Shown one piece after another: positions 1 to 7,993 of a DNA stretch of 64,000 nucleotides. Under the pieces are notes generated by a model, which saw only the letters and a list, made by a program, of their open reading frames with translations, was not told the DNA's origin and ran no database searches. Position 1 is the first letter of the stretch; every line of letters begins with the position of its first letter. A program made the position numbers and the translations under genes. The DNA comes from UBA2108 sp963925495 (GTDB lineage: Bacteria > Bacteroidota > Bacteroidia > Flavobacteriales_G > Salibacteraceae), in contig CAWUST010000016.1 in NCBI GenBank assembly GCA_963925495.1, forward strand, positions 16,408-80,407, written 5' to 3'.

Positions 1-2
1 AA

Positions 3-65
3 AAAGAAGCTGTTGATCAACTTATCGAATTAATTAAAAAACATGGTGATTGGGCGGAGGTTTAA
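3..65 (+). CDS. C-terminal end of a truncated, unidentified protein
   Basis: An open frame enters from the left edge and ends at TAA at 63-65, giving about 20 residues ending in KKHGDWAEV. The peptide has the look of a normal helical C-terminus. It lies 27 bases before the next likely start codon, so the two genes may be co-transcribed. Nothing in so short a tail identifies the family. Confidence 0.4.
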   Translation, partial: KEAVDQLIELIKKHGDWAEV

Positions 66-92
66 TCCAAATTGTGTCGTAACTACTTAGCT

Positions 93-758
93 ATGAGAGT
101 TGTAATTGTAGGAGCAAGCGGATTAATTGGACAAGAATTACTTGATTTATGTTTAGGCGATAAAACAATTGATGATGTCTACATTTTAGTGCGCAAACCA
201 CTCGAAATAAAACACGAAAAACTCACACAAACTTTAGTAAACTATGACTCCCTGGCAGAAAATGTAATTCCGGAAAAAGTGGATGTTTTGTTTAATTGTC
301 TTGGAACAACCATAAAGAATGCGGGAAGTGAAGAAGCCTTTACTAAAGTGGATTTCACATATGTATCTAAAATAGCCACTCTTGCTCATAAAAAAGGAGT
401 GGATAAGCTCATTTCTATAAGTTCTATGGGTGCAGATATTCATTCCAAAACACTTTATTACAGAGTTAAAGGGATGAAAGAAGATTTTCTAATGAATGAT
501 TGCGGAATAGATAATGTATTTATTGTTCGACCTTCGTTGCTCCTCGGAAATCGAAAAGAATTTAGATTGGGCGAGGAAATCGGGAAGGTTTTTATGCGTC
601 TTTTTAATCTCTTCTTTTTGGGCTCTTTAAAACAATATAAAGCAATACCAGCTATAACCGTTGCTCAGGCAATGCTTAACCTTACTAAAATAAATGAAAG
701 TGGTAAAAAAATTATTTTAAACGAAGGTCTAAAAACAATTGCCGAGGCAACGATTTAA
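93..758 (+). CDS. NAD(P)-binding Rossmann-fold oxidoreductase (atypical SDR / NmrA-HTATIP2-like)
   Basis: The protein of 221 residues opens with the dinucleotide-binding motif VVIVGASGLIGQELL, typical of atypical short-chain dehydrogenases such as the HTATIP2/YwnB-like group. LFNCLGTT (about residue 70) and ISISSMGAD (about residue 110) fit the strands lining the nucleotide pocket, and a Y-x-x-x-K pattern (YYRVKGMKE) follows, as in SDR catalytic pairs. The ATG at 93 places the glycine-rich motif at the very N-terminus as usual for the family; an upstream in-frame TTG at 72 would add seven unlikely residues. The substrate cannot be inferred. It is the only gene on this strand before the type A cargo gene on the opposite strand. 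Confidence 0.75.
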   Translation: MRVVIVGASGLIGQELLDLCLGDKTIDDVYILVRKPLEIKHEKLTQTLVNYDSLAENVIPEKVDVLFNCLGTTIKNAGSEEAFTKVDFTYVSKIATLAHKKGVDKLISISSMGADIHSKTLYYRVKGMKEDFLMNDCGIDNVFIVRPSLLLGNRKEFRLGEEIGKVFMRLFNLFFLGSLKQYKAIPAITVAQAMLNLTKINESGKKIILNEGLKTIAEATI

Positions 759-773
759 AATTCAAACCTTCTT

Positions 774-2072
774 CTATAATTTCTTTTCGAATTTTACAAA
801 TGAAATTATACCCTCGTTTTCCACTTTTAATAAATAGAAGCCTAGCGCCAATTTCGAAACATTAAGCTCATTATCTTTTATTGGCATTTCTAATTCTTGA
901 CCAGATAAGTTTAGAACCCCCATAACTGTAGCTCCAGTATTTGTAGTAAAATATAAAATATCGGAAACCGGATTAGGATAAACCATAAATTTATCATTAT
1001 CGGATAATTCAGATATAGAAACCGCTTCAGTTATTTGAATATAATTTCTTCGCTTTTCCCCCATTTGACCAAATCTATTTCTTACTAAAAGCTCTACTGA
1101 ATATGCCCCCCTTGATGTGAATTTAATTTCTGGGTTTTTGGAACCATCATTAGTTCCATTCATGTACGTAAACGTGTTGGGAGAAATAATCCAAGTTCGA
1201 GCTTGAGCAGATATGCTAGAAGTATCACTAAGTTTTATAATCGAATTTGCCGAAGCAACATATTTGTCTGCATCAAAACCAACCAGGCTTACGGGCTTGT
1301 CTTGAAACTTTATTTCTTGAACTGTGAACCTACCGGCAAAACTAATACCTTTTACGATTAAAACTGGGCCAACAAAGCCAGCCGCTAACCATTTGTATTC
1401 AACCATTTTTCGTGGAATTGGGAAAAATGGTAGTGGACCAATTTTAATAGAATCAATTTGATCAATAGTCGTTAAAACTTTAATTACAGATGGATAATTT
1501 TTAAATGGTGTTTTTAAACTTCCTTCCCCTTCTACAGTATTTGTTCTTGTTCCTGATTGAATCAAAGAAAATTGCGCCCCTAAAGTTAGGGCAACTTTAA
1601 ACGAACTAACATCTTTTCTTCCGTATTTTAAAGGAAACTGATATATTTCATCCTCGTCTGAATAGAATTGAGGTACCGGAATGCCATTAAATTTTAATGA
1701 ACGACCTTGAGCTGTCATTTTCTTTGATGTTGTCTTAAACACATCATAAATATCTCTCAACATTAGTGGTCCCGCACCTAAACTATCTGCCGTTTTAGTC
1801 CCGAACCCATCTTTTATCCCAAAAAAGAAAAAGTTGATACTCCCTGCACTTTTATATTCTTCTTTTAATTGTAATTCATATTCCAGACTAGTATAGTCCC
1901 AAGATAAGCCTTTGCCCTTAATAGTATGGTCAATTTGTGAATTTGTCTTGCCAAATGAATACAGTATATTAGAACTAACTGTTGGCATTTCTGCTTTCCC
2001 TATTTCTACTTGAGAAAACAAACCAAAACTTAAAAAATTGATACAGATTGCTAGCGTTAAAACCTTTTTCAT
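774..2072 (-). CDS. Secreted protein with PKD-like region and type A T9SS sorting domain
   Basis: Residues 1-20 form a signal peptide (KKVLTLAICINFLSFGLFSQ). The middle is not a family I recognise. Around residues 280-350 there is a PKD-like stretch (GAYSVELLVRNRFGQ). The last 75 residues are a type A T9SS C-terminal domain: FMVYPNPVSD, then VLNLSGQEL, then LALGFYLLKV and a basic end. By family knowledge it would be exported by Sec, then T9SS, and its C-terminal domain removed by PorU as it is attached to the surface or released. It faces the upstream oxidoreductase tail-to-tail with 15 bases between. The related protein at 29134-30636 has the same overall plan. Function beyond secretion is unknown. 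Confidence 0.75.
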   Translation of the reverse strand: MKKVLTLAICINFLSFGLFSQVEIGKAEMPTVSSNILYSFGKTNSQIDHTIKGKGLSWDYTSLEYELQLKEEYKSAGSINFFFFGIKDGFGTKTADSLGAGPLMLRDIYDVFKTTSKKMTAQGRSLKFNGIPVPQFYSDEDEIYQFPLKYGRKDVSSFKVALTLGAQFSLIQSGTRTNTVEGEGSLKTPFKNYPSVIKVLTTIDQIDSIKIGPLPFFPIPRKMVEYKWLAAGFVGPVLIVKGISFAGRFTVQEIKFQDKPVSLVGFDADKYVASANSIIKLSDTSSISAQARTWIISPNTFTYMNGTNDGSKNPEIKFTSRGAYSVELLVRNRFGQMGEKRRNYIQITEAVSISELSDNDKFMVYPNPVSDILYFTTNTGATVMGVLNLSGQELEMPIKDNELNVSKLALGFYLLKVENEGIISFVKFEKKL

Positions 2073-2076
2073 ATCT

Positions 2077-2084
2077 TATATTTG
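2077..2084 (+). promoter_or_regulatory. -7 promoter box upstream of the isochorismatase pseudogene
   Basis: TATATTTG matches the Bacteroidota TAnnTTTG box and lies 32 bases before the pseudogene ATG. No TTTG is found at the usual -33 spacing, so the call is tentative. Confidence 0.35.
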
Positions 2085-2116
2085 AGTTAACAATATTAGT
2101 GATTAAATAACTAGAA

Positions 2117-2657
2117 ATGAGAATACAAAAAGAAGACTGTGCATTCGTCGTAATTGATATTCAAGAAAGGCTTTTCCCACATATTTAGGATAAAGACTTT
2201 ATGACTCAAAAATGCACTACTCTTATTCAGGGAATGCAAATACTGGGCTTCCGATTATAGTTACAGAGCAGTATGTGAAAGGCTTGGGGCAAACTATTCC
2301 CATGCTTCAAGAAGCAATAGACGGTTACAACCCTATTGAAAAAATGACTTTTTCATGTTGTGGTGTAGGAGCTTTTAATTTAAAAATTGAAGAGCATTAT
2401 AAAGAAAATATAATTATTTGCGGTATTGAATCTCATGTTTGTGTTTTGCAAACGGCCCTTGATCTAGTAGAAGCCGGCACGAACCTATTGTTGTAGTGGA
2501 TGCCGTTTCTTCAAGAAATCCTTTAGATAAAGAAATAGCGCCAGACCGAATGAGGCAAGAAGGCATTCGGTTAACTACGGTTGAACCCATGTTATTTGGG
2601 GTATGTAAATCTTCTGTAAATGACACGTTTAAGAAAACAAGTAAACTAGTAAAATAA
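2117..2657 (+). pseudogene. Isochorismatase-family hydrolase, inactivated by a stop and two frameshifts
   Basis: Reading from ATG 2117 gives the family N-terminus CAFVVIDIQERLFPHI, then an in-frame TAG at 2186-2188. The frame continues with DKDFMTQKCTTLIQGMQILG and breaks near 2247. The next frame carries LPIIVTEQYVKGLGQTIP and the catalytic-cysteine segment IICGIESHVCVLQTALDLVEAG. It breaks again near 2479, after which a third frame gives EPIVVVDAVSSRNPLDKEIA and runs to TAA at 2655-2657. Joined, the pieces make a near full-length cysteine hydrolase of the YcaC/isochorismatase-like superfamily, about 180 residues. Each frame change equals a one-base loss. The Asp of the catalytic triad (VIDIQ) and the Cys (SHVC) are still readable, so decay appears recent. 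Sequencing error is an alternative, but neighbouring genes are intact. Confidence 0.85.
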
Positions 2658-2839
2658 TTAATCACCTATTAATTTACGGTTCTTAAGAAGGATAAAATTT
2701 TATTTTCAACTTTTAGTGAACGCCCAAAACACTATTGAGATTGTATATTCGGGTATAAGTCAGTAATTCTATAAAAAAAGATTGTTTTCTTTTACTTTTT
2801 TTCCCTTTGAAAATAGAGAATAAAAGGTAGGGTTTGGTG

Positions 2840-2847
2840 TACGTTTG
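2840..2847 (+). promoter_or_regulatory. -7 promoter box for the small Lys/Cys-rich gene
   Basis: TACGTTTG fits TAnnTTTG and ends 15 bases before ATG 2863. The nearest upstream TTTG (2806-2809) is 30 bases away, not the usual 19, so only the -7 part is supported. Confidence 0.4.
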
Positions 2848-2862
2848 CCGCCCCAAATAATT

Positions 2863-2952
2863 ATGAGCGGAAAAAAAAAGAAGTGCTGTAAAAAGTACAA
2901 GAAAAAAGGAAAGTCGGCCTGTAAAACTTGTCCAAAAAAGGATAAAAAATAA
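2863..2952 (+). CDS. 29-residue Lys/Cys-rich small protein
   Basis: ATG 2863 opens a 29-codon frame ending TAA 2950-2952. It encodes a peptide beginning MSGKKKKCCKKYKKKG and ending CKTCPKKDKK. Of 29 residues about 16 are lysine and four are cysteine, arranged CC...C-x-x-C, which would suit metal or nucleic-acid binding. A -7 box sits just upstream and the frame fills an otherwise empty gap of about 360 bases, which supports a real gene. I cannot assign a function. The run of A bases around 2871-2880 could also produce such a lysine-rich frame by chance, but the clustered cysteines argue against this. Confidence 0.55.
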   Translation: MSGKKKKCCKKYKKKGKSACKTCPKKDKK

Positions 2953-3019
2953 AATGAACTACGATTTTTACTAAGGGGTTAAAAACCTATAACCTATTTA
3001 ATAAAGCTTGGTTTAAGGA

Positions 3020-5707
3020 TTAAAAATCGTCGTCACCAAAATCGAATTCTTCAGTCTCTTCCTTTGAGCCCAATTTAAAAATTTGCTTTACTCCTTTCTT
3101 TTTTGTTTTAGAACTATCTTTCTCAGTAGAAACTACTGTTGTTGAATCTTCTTCCTCTTCCCATTCTATATCAAAATCTTGGATAATAACAGGGTCCTTT
3201 AGAGAAGAGTCTGCATCAAATAACCCAAACTCTTCTTTCAAAGCAGATTTAAATTCATTTTTTTCCGCACTCCTTTTATTCTTTTTATAGGCTTTACGAC
3301 GTTCTTTATCCATTTCAATTCTTGGATTATCAGAAGGGCCAAACATGTGAATAAAGACTCTTATCCCCTCCGATTCCAAATCACTTATCGATTCGTTGTT
3401 TTCAATTTTGCTTTTGTCCTTAACTAGTAAGTCACTAATATCGAAATCAATTCGATAATCCATAACGCCATTAAAATCGATATTACCTTCAATATTTAAA
3501 GTTAAAAGTGTAGTCCCAATTATCATTCGCGGCAAAATCACTTTCTTATCTTGAATGATAATTTCATTTTCCAGGATATCAAAACGAATCTGCATAAGAC
3601 TTTTTTCCAACTCATCAGCTCTAAATACTCCACGTAATAAAATGTTACTTCTAAAATAATCAGAAATTGCTTTTAAGCTTTTGTATTCAATTAATTTCCC
3701 GTTTACAATTTTTACTTTGGCTTTTGAATCAACTGATTCTAAATATATTTCAAAGTTCTCGCTAAGTTCGCTATTTAAAACCAAGCTAATATCTGCCGTA
3801 CCCTCAATTATTTTTTCCGTAATTTCATTTTGTCTAAAATTGTAAAACGAGTAAAACATTTTTTGAACATTCGTATTTCTGTTGTTACTAATCAGTTTCA
3901 TTTTAAATGTATTATCGTATTGCTTGTTCAGTATTAGTTTTCCCTCAAATTCTCCATCCATAGAATTAAATGTAACCGGATTCATTACTACACGGCCGTT
4001 TGAAAGTAATAATTTAGCATTCAAATCGGATGCTTTGAACCTATCCCATACAAAATCTCCGAAATGAACATTTAGCTGCAATTCGGAAAAAGGAAAACGA
4101 AAACCATTCTGCTCTTGGCTTTTTTCGTCCTTACTTTTTTTTGTTAAAAACTCCAACGCATCCAATCTATCTGAGCTTAATGAAGCCATTATCCGCAGTG
4201 GTTGTGACCGGAGAGAATCTCGAACAAAAATCCAATGCAGCACGTTTTGAATTTCCCCGTTAAGCTCTATTTCAGAAGATTGAACCCAGCCTTTTACGCC
4301 AATTATTTGCGCTATTTTGTTGTGCAACTTAATTTCCCCATTCAAATTTTGGACGTTCACACTATTTTCAAATCGAATATTTACATCTGAAAATTGAATA
4401 TTTCCCTTTAAATTAGAACCTTTTAAGTTTACGTTTTCTTTCATCAATCTTGAAAGTATGAGTTTAACGTCCACATCAAAATCCAATAAACCTTTCGTCA
4501 CATCTACATTATTAATATTAGAAAACTCTACTATTTCTCTTAAATCAGAACTACCTGAAAGCTTTGTGCTAAAAACTAACTTATCAAAATCTTCGAGCTT
4601 TAACTCACCAACCATTTTTCCGGATGGAAATGAACCTGATAATTTCTCAAATAGAAGCTTGGAAGTTTTAGCGTTTCTGTTTTTGCCGTTCGTATAATAT
4701 CCTTCTAATGAAATATTTTCAATTATTCCTTTGCTTTCTTTTTCTTTTAAGGTTCCATCTTTTAATGAAAAATTAGTTCGAACGCTTGGAGCTGCAGATT
4801 TGTCATAATTTCCCTTAATTTTAACTTGAACTTCTATATCTCCTGAACTTTCATATCTATTTTTATAATCAGAATATTTTTTTGGAACTAAAGAATTTAG
4901 TTGTTCCAGTCTTATTTTTTTACTTCCAATATCAAACACGTAAGAAGGTCCGTCTATTTTTCCCGAAGCAACCAATGTAAAGGCATTATTGAAACGAATT
5001 TCACCTTGTAAAAAGTTGATGACATTGGTTTCATTATTAATTTGTAACCCTGTATTTATTTCCAGATTTCTCTTGCTGAGGTATTGTATGCCGTCAACTT
5101 CTACAGAAGTGGAATGGAAATCTCCTTTAACTAAAAGTTTTAATTTCTTGGAATTAAAGTCACCCGTTACAATCGCACCTTTTGCAACAGTCCTAACTCC
5201 AACTTTTTTAGATTTATCGATATAGGAGTATGTGATTCTATTAAGTTCTAAATGGCTAAGTTTGAATTGAAACTCAGAAGTTTCAAAATCTGTTGTATCC
5301 AATTTCCAAAAAATAAAATTCTGTACTCCCTTTTTGTTTACTTCAAAAATACCAAAGCCATCACTAATTTCTACTCGTTTCAATTGGTAGTTCCCTGCCA
5401 ACATATCAAGCATATCAAACTGAAGTGAAAGTTCTTTTACAAAAATTAGAGTGTCGGGTGTTTTTTGATAATCTTTTGGTTCCATGATGGCTACACCCCT
5501 AAAAACCAAACTGAAATATGGTATTTCGTCAAAAGTGCTGACCTCAATAGATCCTACCCTAACTTCACTTTTTAGGTTTTCATTTATAGCTTTGGCAACT
5601 AATTTTTGAACTATAGTACCGTATTGTGTGGAAATATAAATTCCCACTCCAGCAAATACGAGAGCAATAATTAAAATAAATAGAAATAGATACTTTACTA
5701 TTTTCAC
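3020..5707 (-). CDS. AsmA-like membrane-anchored protein
   Basis: The 895-residue protein has one N-terminal membrane segment (about residues 5-27, LFLFILIIALVFAGVGIYIS) and then a long periplasmic beta-rich part with alternating hydrophobic residues and repeated phrases such as LKLEDF, LNLEGNIDFNG and GVMDYRIDFDISDLLV. The architecture and the C-terminal GTADISL...GVMDYRIDF region match AsmA/TamB-type proteins, thought to form grooves that carry phospholipid between inner and outer membranes. The last 150 residues are highly charged, with KERRKAYKKNKR followed by an acidic tail ending FDFGDDDF, unlike the core. It stands 83 bases from the pseudouridine synthase gene upstream on the same strand and may be co-transcribed with it. 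Confidence 0.75.
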   Translation of the reverse strand: MKIVKYLFLFILIIALVFAGVGIYISTQYGTIVQKLVAKAINENLKSEVRVGSIEVSTFDEIPYFSLVFRGVAIMEPKDYQKTPDTLIFVKELSLQFDMLDMLAGNYQLKRVEISDGFGIFEVNKKGVQNFIFWKLDTTDFETSEFQFKLSHLELNRITYSYIDKSKKVGVRTVAKGAIVTGDFNSKKLKLLVKGDFHSTSVEVDGIQYLSKRNLEINTGLQINNETNVINFLQGEIRFNNAFTLVASGKIDGPSYVFDIGSKKIRLEQLNSLVPKKYSDYKNRYESSGDIEVQVKIKGNYDKSAAPSVRTNFSLKDGTLKEKESKGIIENISLEGYYTNGKNRNAKTSKLLFEKLSGSFPSGKMVGELKLEDFDKLVFSTKLSGSSDLREIVEFSNINNVDVTKGLLDFDVDVKLILSRLMKENVNLKGSNLKGNIQFSDVNIRFENSVNVQNLNGEIKLHNKIAQIIGVKGWVQSSEIELNGEIQNVLHWIFVRDSLRSQPLRIMASLSSDRLDALEFLTKKSKDEKSQEQNGFRFPFSELQLNVHFGDFVWDRFKASDLNAKLLLSNGRVVMNPVTFNSMDGEFEGKLILNKQYDNTFKMKLISNNRNTNVQKMFYSFYNFRQNEITEKIIEGTADISLVLNSELSENFEIYLESVDSKAKVKIVNGKLIEYKSLKAISDYFRSNILLRGVFRADELEKSLMQIRFDILENEIIIQDKKVILPRMIIGTTLLTLNIEGNIDFNGVMDYRIDFDISDLLVKDKSKIENNESISDLESEGIRVFIHMFGPSDNPRIEMDKERRKAYKKNKRSAEKNEFKSALKEEFGLFDADSSLKDPVIIQDFDIEWEEEEDSTTVVSTEKDSSKTKKKGVKQIFKLGSKEETEEFDFGDDDF

Positions 5708-5790
5708 AAAATCAAAAGTATTTTCAGAAACAGTAAGAAAAGAAATAAGATCAATAAACTTCTTAAACTAGAGTAGTTAGTTTAAAAAAC

Positions 5791-6855
5791 TTAGCCTATC
5801 ATTTTTAGCATTCCTACTTCTCTCTCCGTTAATTCTCTCCATTTCCCACGTGGAACGGTCTTCTTTGTAAGTCCACCGAATGAAACCCTGTCTAATTTAG
5901 ATACAACATAACCTAACTCTTCCATCATTCTTCGAATAACACGATTTTTACCACTGTGCAAGCTAATCCCAATTTCGTTTTTAAGAGTTCCATCACCTAC
6001 GTAAGATGCCGCATCCGCCATAGCTAAACCATCTTCAAGTTTTACTCCCTTGGTCAATTTTATCATATCCGTTTTAGTCACAGGTTTTGTGAGTGTAACT
6101 TGATATACCTTTTGAACTTTGAATTTTGGATGCGATAATTTTTTTGCTAAGTCTCCATCATTTGTTAGAAGCAATAAACCAGTAGTCATCCTGTCTAATC
6201 TACCAACAGGATATATTCTTTCCTTTACCGTATTTGCCAAAATATCCATTACCGTTTGACGTCCTTGAGGATCATCAGAAGTTGTTATAATGTTTTTAGG
6301 TTTATTCATAAGTAAATAAACAAACTTCTGAAATTTCAACTTTTCACCACCATAAGTAACGACATCGGTTGGCTTTATTTTAACTCCCATTTGAGTTATA
6401 ACTTCACCATTTACCGTTACCATACCCTGCGCAATAAGCTTATCCGCTTCTCGCCGTGAACAAATCCCACTTGATGCAATGTATTTATTAAGCCTAGTTT
6501 CATCCGTTACTTCTCTTGTTTCAGGTCGAGAAGCACCTTCTGGTTTTATGTTTTTACTGTCAAAAGGTTTGTCTGTTTTATTTTTTGAAAAAGCCGAATC
6601 TTTTCTTTTAAATTTAGGTTTATCCGCACTTTCTTCCTTTTCTTTTTTAAAGTCTTTTCGTTTCGAAAACTTACTAAACGGCTCTTCATTAACAATATAC
6701 CTTCTGTTTTCAGGGATTCTTTCGCTTCTAGACTCACCAGGAGCTTTTCCTGAATTTTCTTCAGAACGTTCTTCTCTATTAGGAGACTTCCTTCGATCAG
6801 TTTTACCTGATTTTCTGTTGGAAATGGAACCACTTTTGCCTCTTTCTATTGCCAT
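5791..6855 (-). CDS. rluB: RNA pseudouridine synthase, RsuA/RluB family, with charged N-terminal extension
   Basis: This enzyme isomerises a uridine in ribosomal RNA. After about 120 residues rich in Lys, Arg, Ser and Glu, an S4 RNA-binding domain begins at TRLNKYIASSGICSRREAD, followed by the synthase domain with the catalytic-Asp motif PVGRLDRMTTGLLLLTNDG and the C-terminal GKNRVIRRMMEELGY segment. The core length fits RluB/RsuA proteins; the extension is extra and looks disordered. RluB (23S U2605) is the likeliest assignment, but the sequence alone does not separate RluB from RluE/F. A TACCTTTG box lies about 65 bases upstream of the start. Confidence 0.85.
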   Translation of the reverse strand: MAIERGKSGSISNRKSGKTDRRKSPNREERSEENSGKAPGESRSERIPENRRYIVNEEPFSKFSKRKDFKKEKEESADKPKFKRKDSAFSKNKTDKPFDSKNIKPEGASRPETREVTDETRLNKYIASSGICSRREADKLIAQGMVTVNGEVITQMGVKIKPTDVVTYGGEKLKFQKFVYLLMNKPKNIITTSDDPQGRQTVMDILANTVKERIYPVGRLDRMTTGLLLLTNDGDLAKKLSHPKFKVQKVYQVTLTKPVTKTDMIKLTKGVKLEDGLAMADAASYVGDGTLKNEIGISLHSGKNRVIRRMMEELGYVVSKLDRVSFGGLTKKTVPRGKWRELTEREVGMLKMIG

Positions 6856-6919
6856 AATATCTAATTAATAGGAAATTTCAAGCTTTTTAACACGAATTTT
6901 GAAACCACCATACAAAATG

Positions 6920-6927
6920 CAAAGGTA
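6920..6927 (-). promoter_or_regulatory. -7 promoter box for the pseudouridine synthase gene
   Basis: On the minus strand the bases read TACCTTTG, an exact TAnnTTTG match, giving a leader of roughly 60 bases. No TTTG lies at 19 bases upstream. Confidence 0.4.
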
Positions 6928-6985
6928 AGCCGACCAATAATACTAAACACTATGTATATTTTCGCAGACTTAAAAAAATAAATGA

Positions 6986-7993
6986 ATGAATAAAAAAACT
7001 GTCCTTCTTATAAATCTGGGAACTCCCGACAACCCTACAACTGGAGCCGTAAAAAAGTATTTGACGGAATTTTTAAACGATCCGAGGGTTATAGACATTC
7101 CTTGGTTGTTTCGCAAAATGTTGGTGAATCTTATTATAGTTCCGTTTCGTGCTCCAAAATCGGCTAAAATTTATAAGCAACTTTGGACAAAAGAAGGTTC
7201 GCCATTAGTAATTCATGGTAAAAACTTACGAGATAAACTTCAGGTTGAGCTTGGAAGTGATTATCAAGTTGAAATCGCCATGCGATACCAAAACCCTCAT
7301 TTGAAAAATGTGCTTGAAAAAATCAGAAAATCGGTTCCTAAAGAAATTATAGTTCTCCCACTTTACCCTCACTATGCCAGTTCTTCAACTGGGAGTACAA
7401 TAGAGTTTTTATTCAAAATAATGAGCAAATGGTACATAATTCCCCAAGTAAAAGTATTAGGTCAGTTTTACAATAACCCTGGATTTATTGATAGTATTGC
7501 CGAACAAGCTAAAGAGTTTAACTTAAAAAACTACGACCACTTTGTCTTTAGTTTTCATGGATTACCAACTCGACAAGTAGATAAAGTTTACGATAAAGGA
7601 ATTTGCGCCGACCATAATTGCGAATACGAAGTTACAACAGACAACTTTTATTGCTATAAAGCAACGTGTTATGAAACAGCAAGATTGATTATTTCTAAAG
7701 TTAATCTGGATTCTGAAAAGTGTACAGTTTCTTTCCAATCTCGCTTGGATAAAAACTGGTTAGAGCCGTTTTCTGATAAAGTAATAGCCGAGCTACCTAA
7801 AAAGGGGGTGAAAAATGTTTTGGTATTTAGTCCTGCATTTGTTTGTGACTGTCTGGAAACCACAATAGAAATTGGCGTAGAGTACAAAGAAATTTTCCAA
7901 GAAAACGGCGGAGAAAAACTTGACTTTGTAAAAAGCCTTAATAGTGAACCAACATGGGTAAACACAGTTAAAGATTTGGTGTTAAATGCCTAG
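6986..7993 (+). CDS. hemH: Ferrochelatase
   Basis: Ferrochelatase inserts Fe2+ into protoporphyrin IX, the last step of heme synthesis. The 335-residue protein opens with the family start VLLINLGTPDNP. It carries the SFHGLP motif with the metal-binding His near residue 191, the CYKATCYETA segment, FQSRLDKNWLEPF, and the C-terminal SPAFVCDCLETTIEIGVEY with the conserved Glu. The second of two closely spaced ATG codons is used; the first, at 6982, opens only ATG AAT GAA TAA. Its end overlaps the start of pabB by 8 bases, so the two are probably translationally coupled. Heme is needed by the diheme succinate dehydrogenase subunit encoded later in the window. Confidence 0.95.
   Translation: MNKKTVLLINLGTPDNPTTGAVKKYLTEFLNDPRVIDIPWLFRKMLVNLIIVPFRAPKSAKIYKQLWTKEGSPLVIHGKNLRDKLQVELGSDYQVEIAMRYQNPHLKNVLEKIRKSVPKEIIVLPLYPHYASSSTGSTIEFLFKIMSKWYIIPQVKVLGQFYNNPGFIDSIAEQAKEFNLKNYDHFVFSFHGLPTRQVDKVYDKGICADHNCEYEVTTDNFYCYKATCYETARLIISKVNLDSEKCTVSFQSRLDKNWLEPFSDKVIAELPKKGVKNVLVFSPAFVCDCLETTIEIGVEYKEIFQENGGEKLDFVKSLNSEPTWVNTVKDLVLNA

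Noticed and set aside
6546..6833. 95-residue frame within the 5' part of the pseudouridine synthase gene
   Set aside because: It is a different frame of the low-complexity Lys/Arg-coding region with no family motif; it looks like a shadow of the real gene.
6982..6993. Three-codon frame ATG AAT GAA TAA before hemH as a regulatory upstream ORF
   Set aside because: The overlapping ATG pair is explained by chance in ATGAATGAAT; nothing else suggests attenuation.
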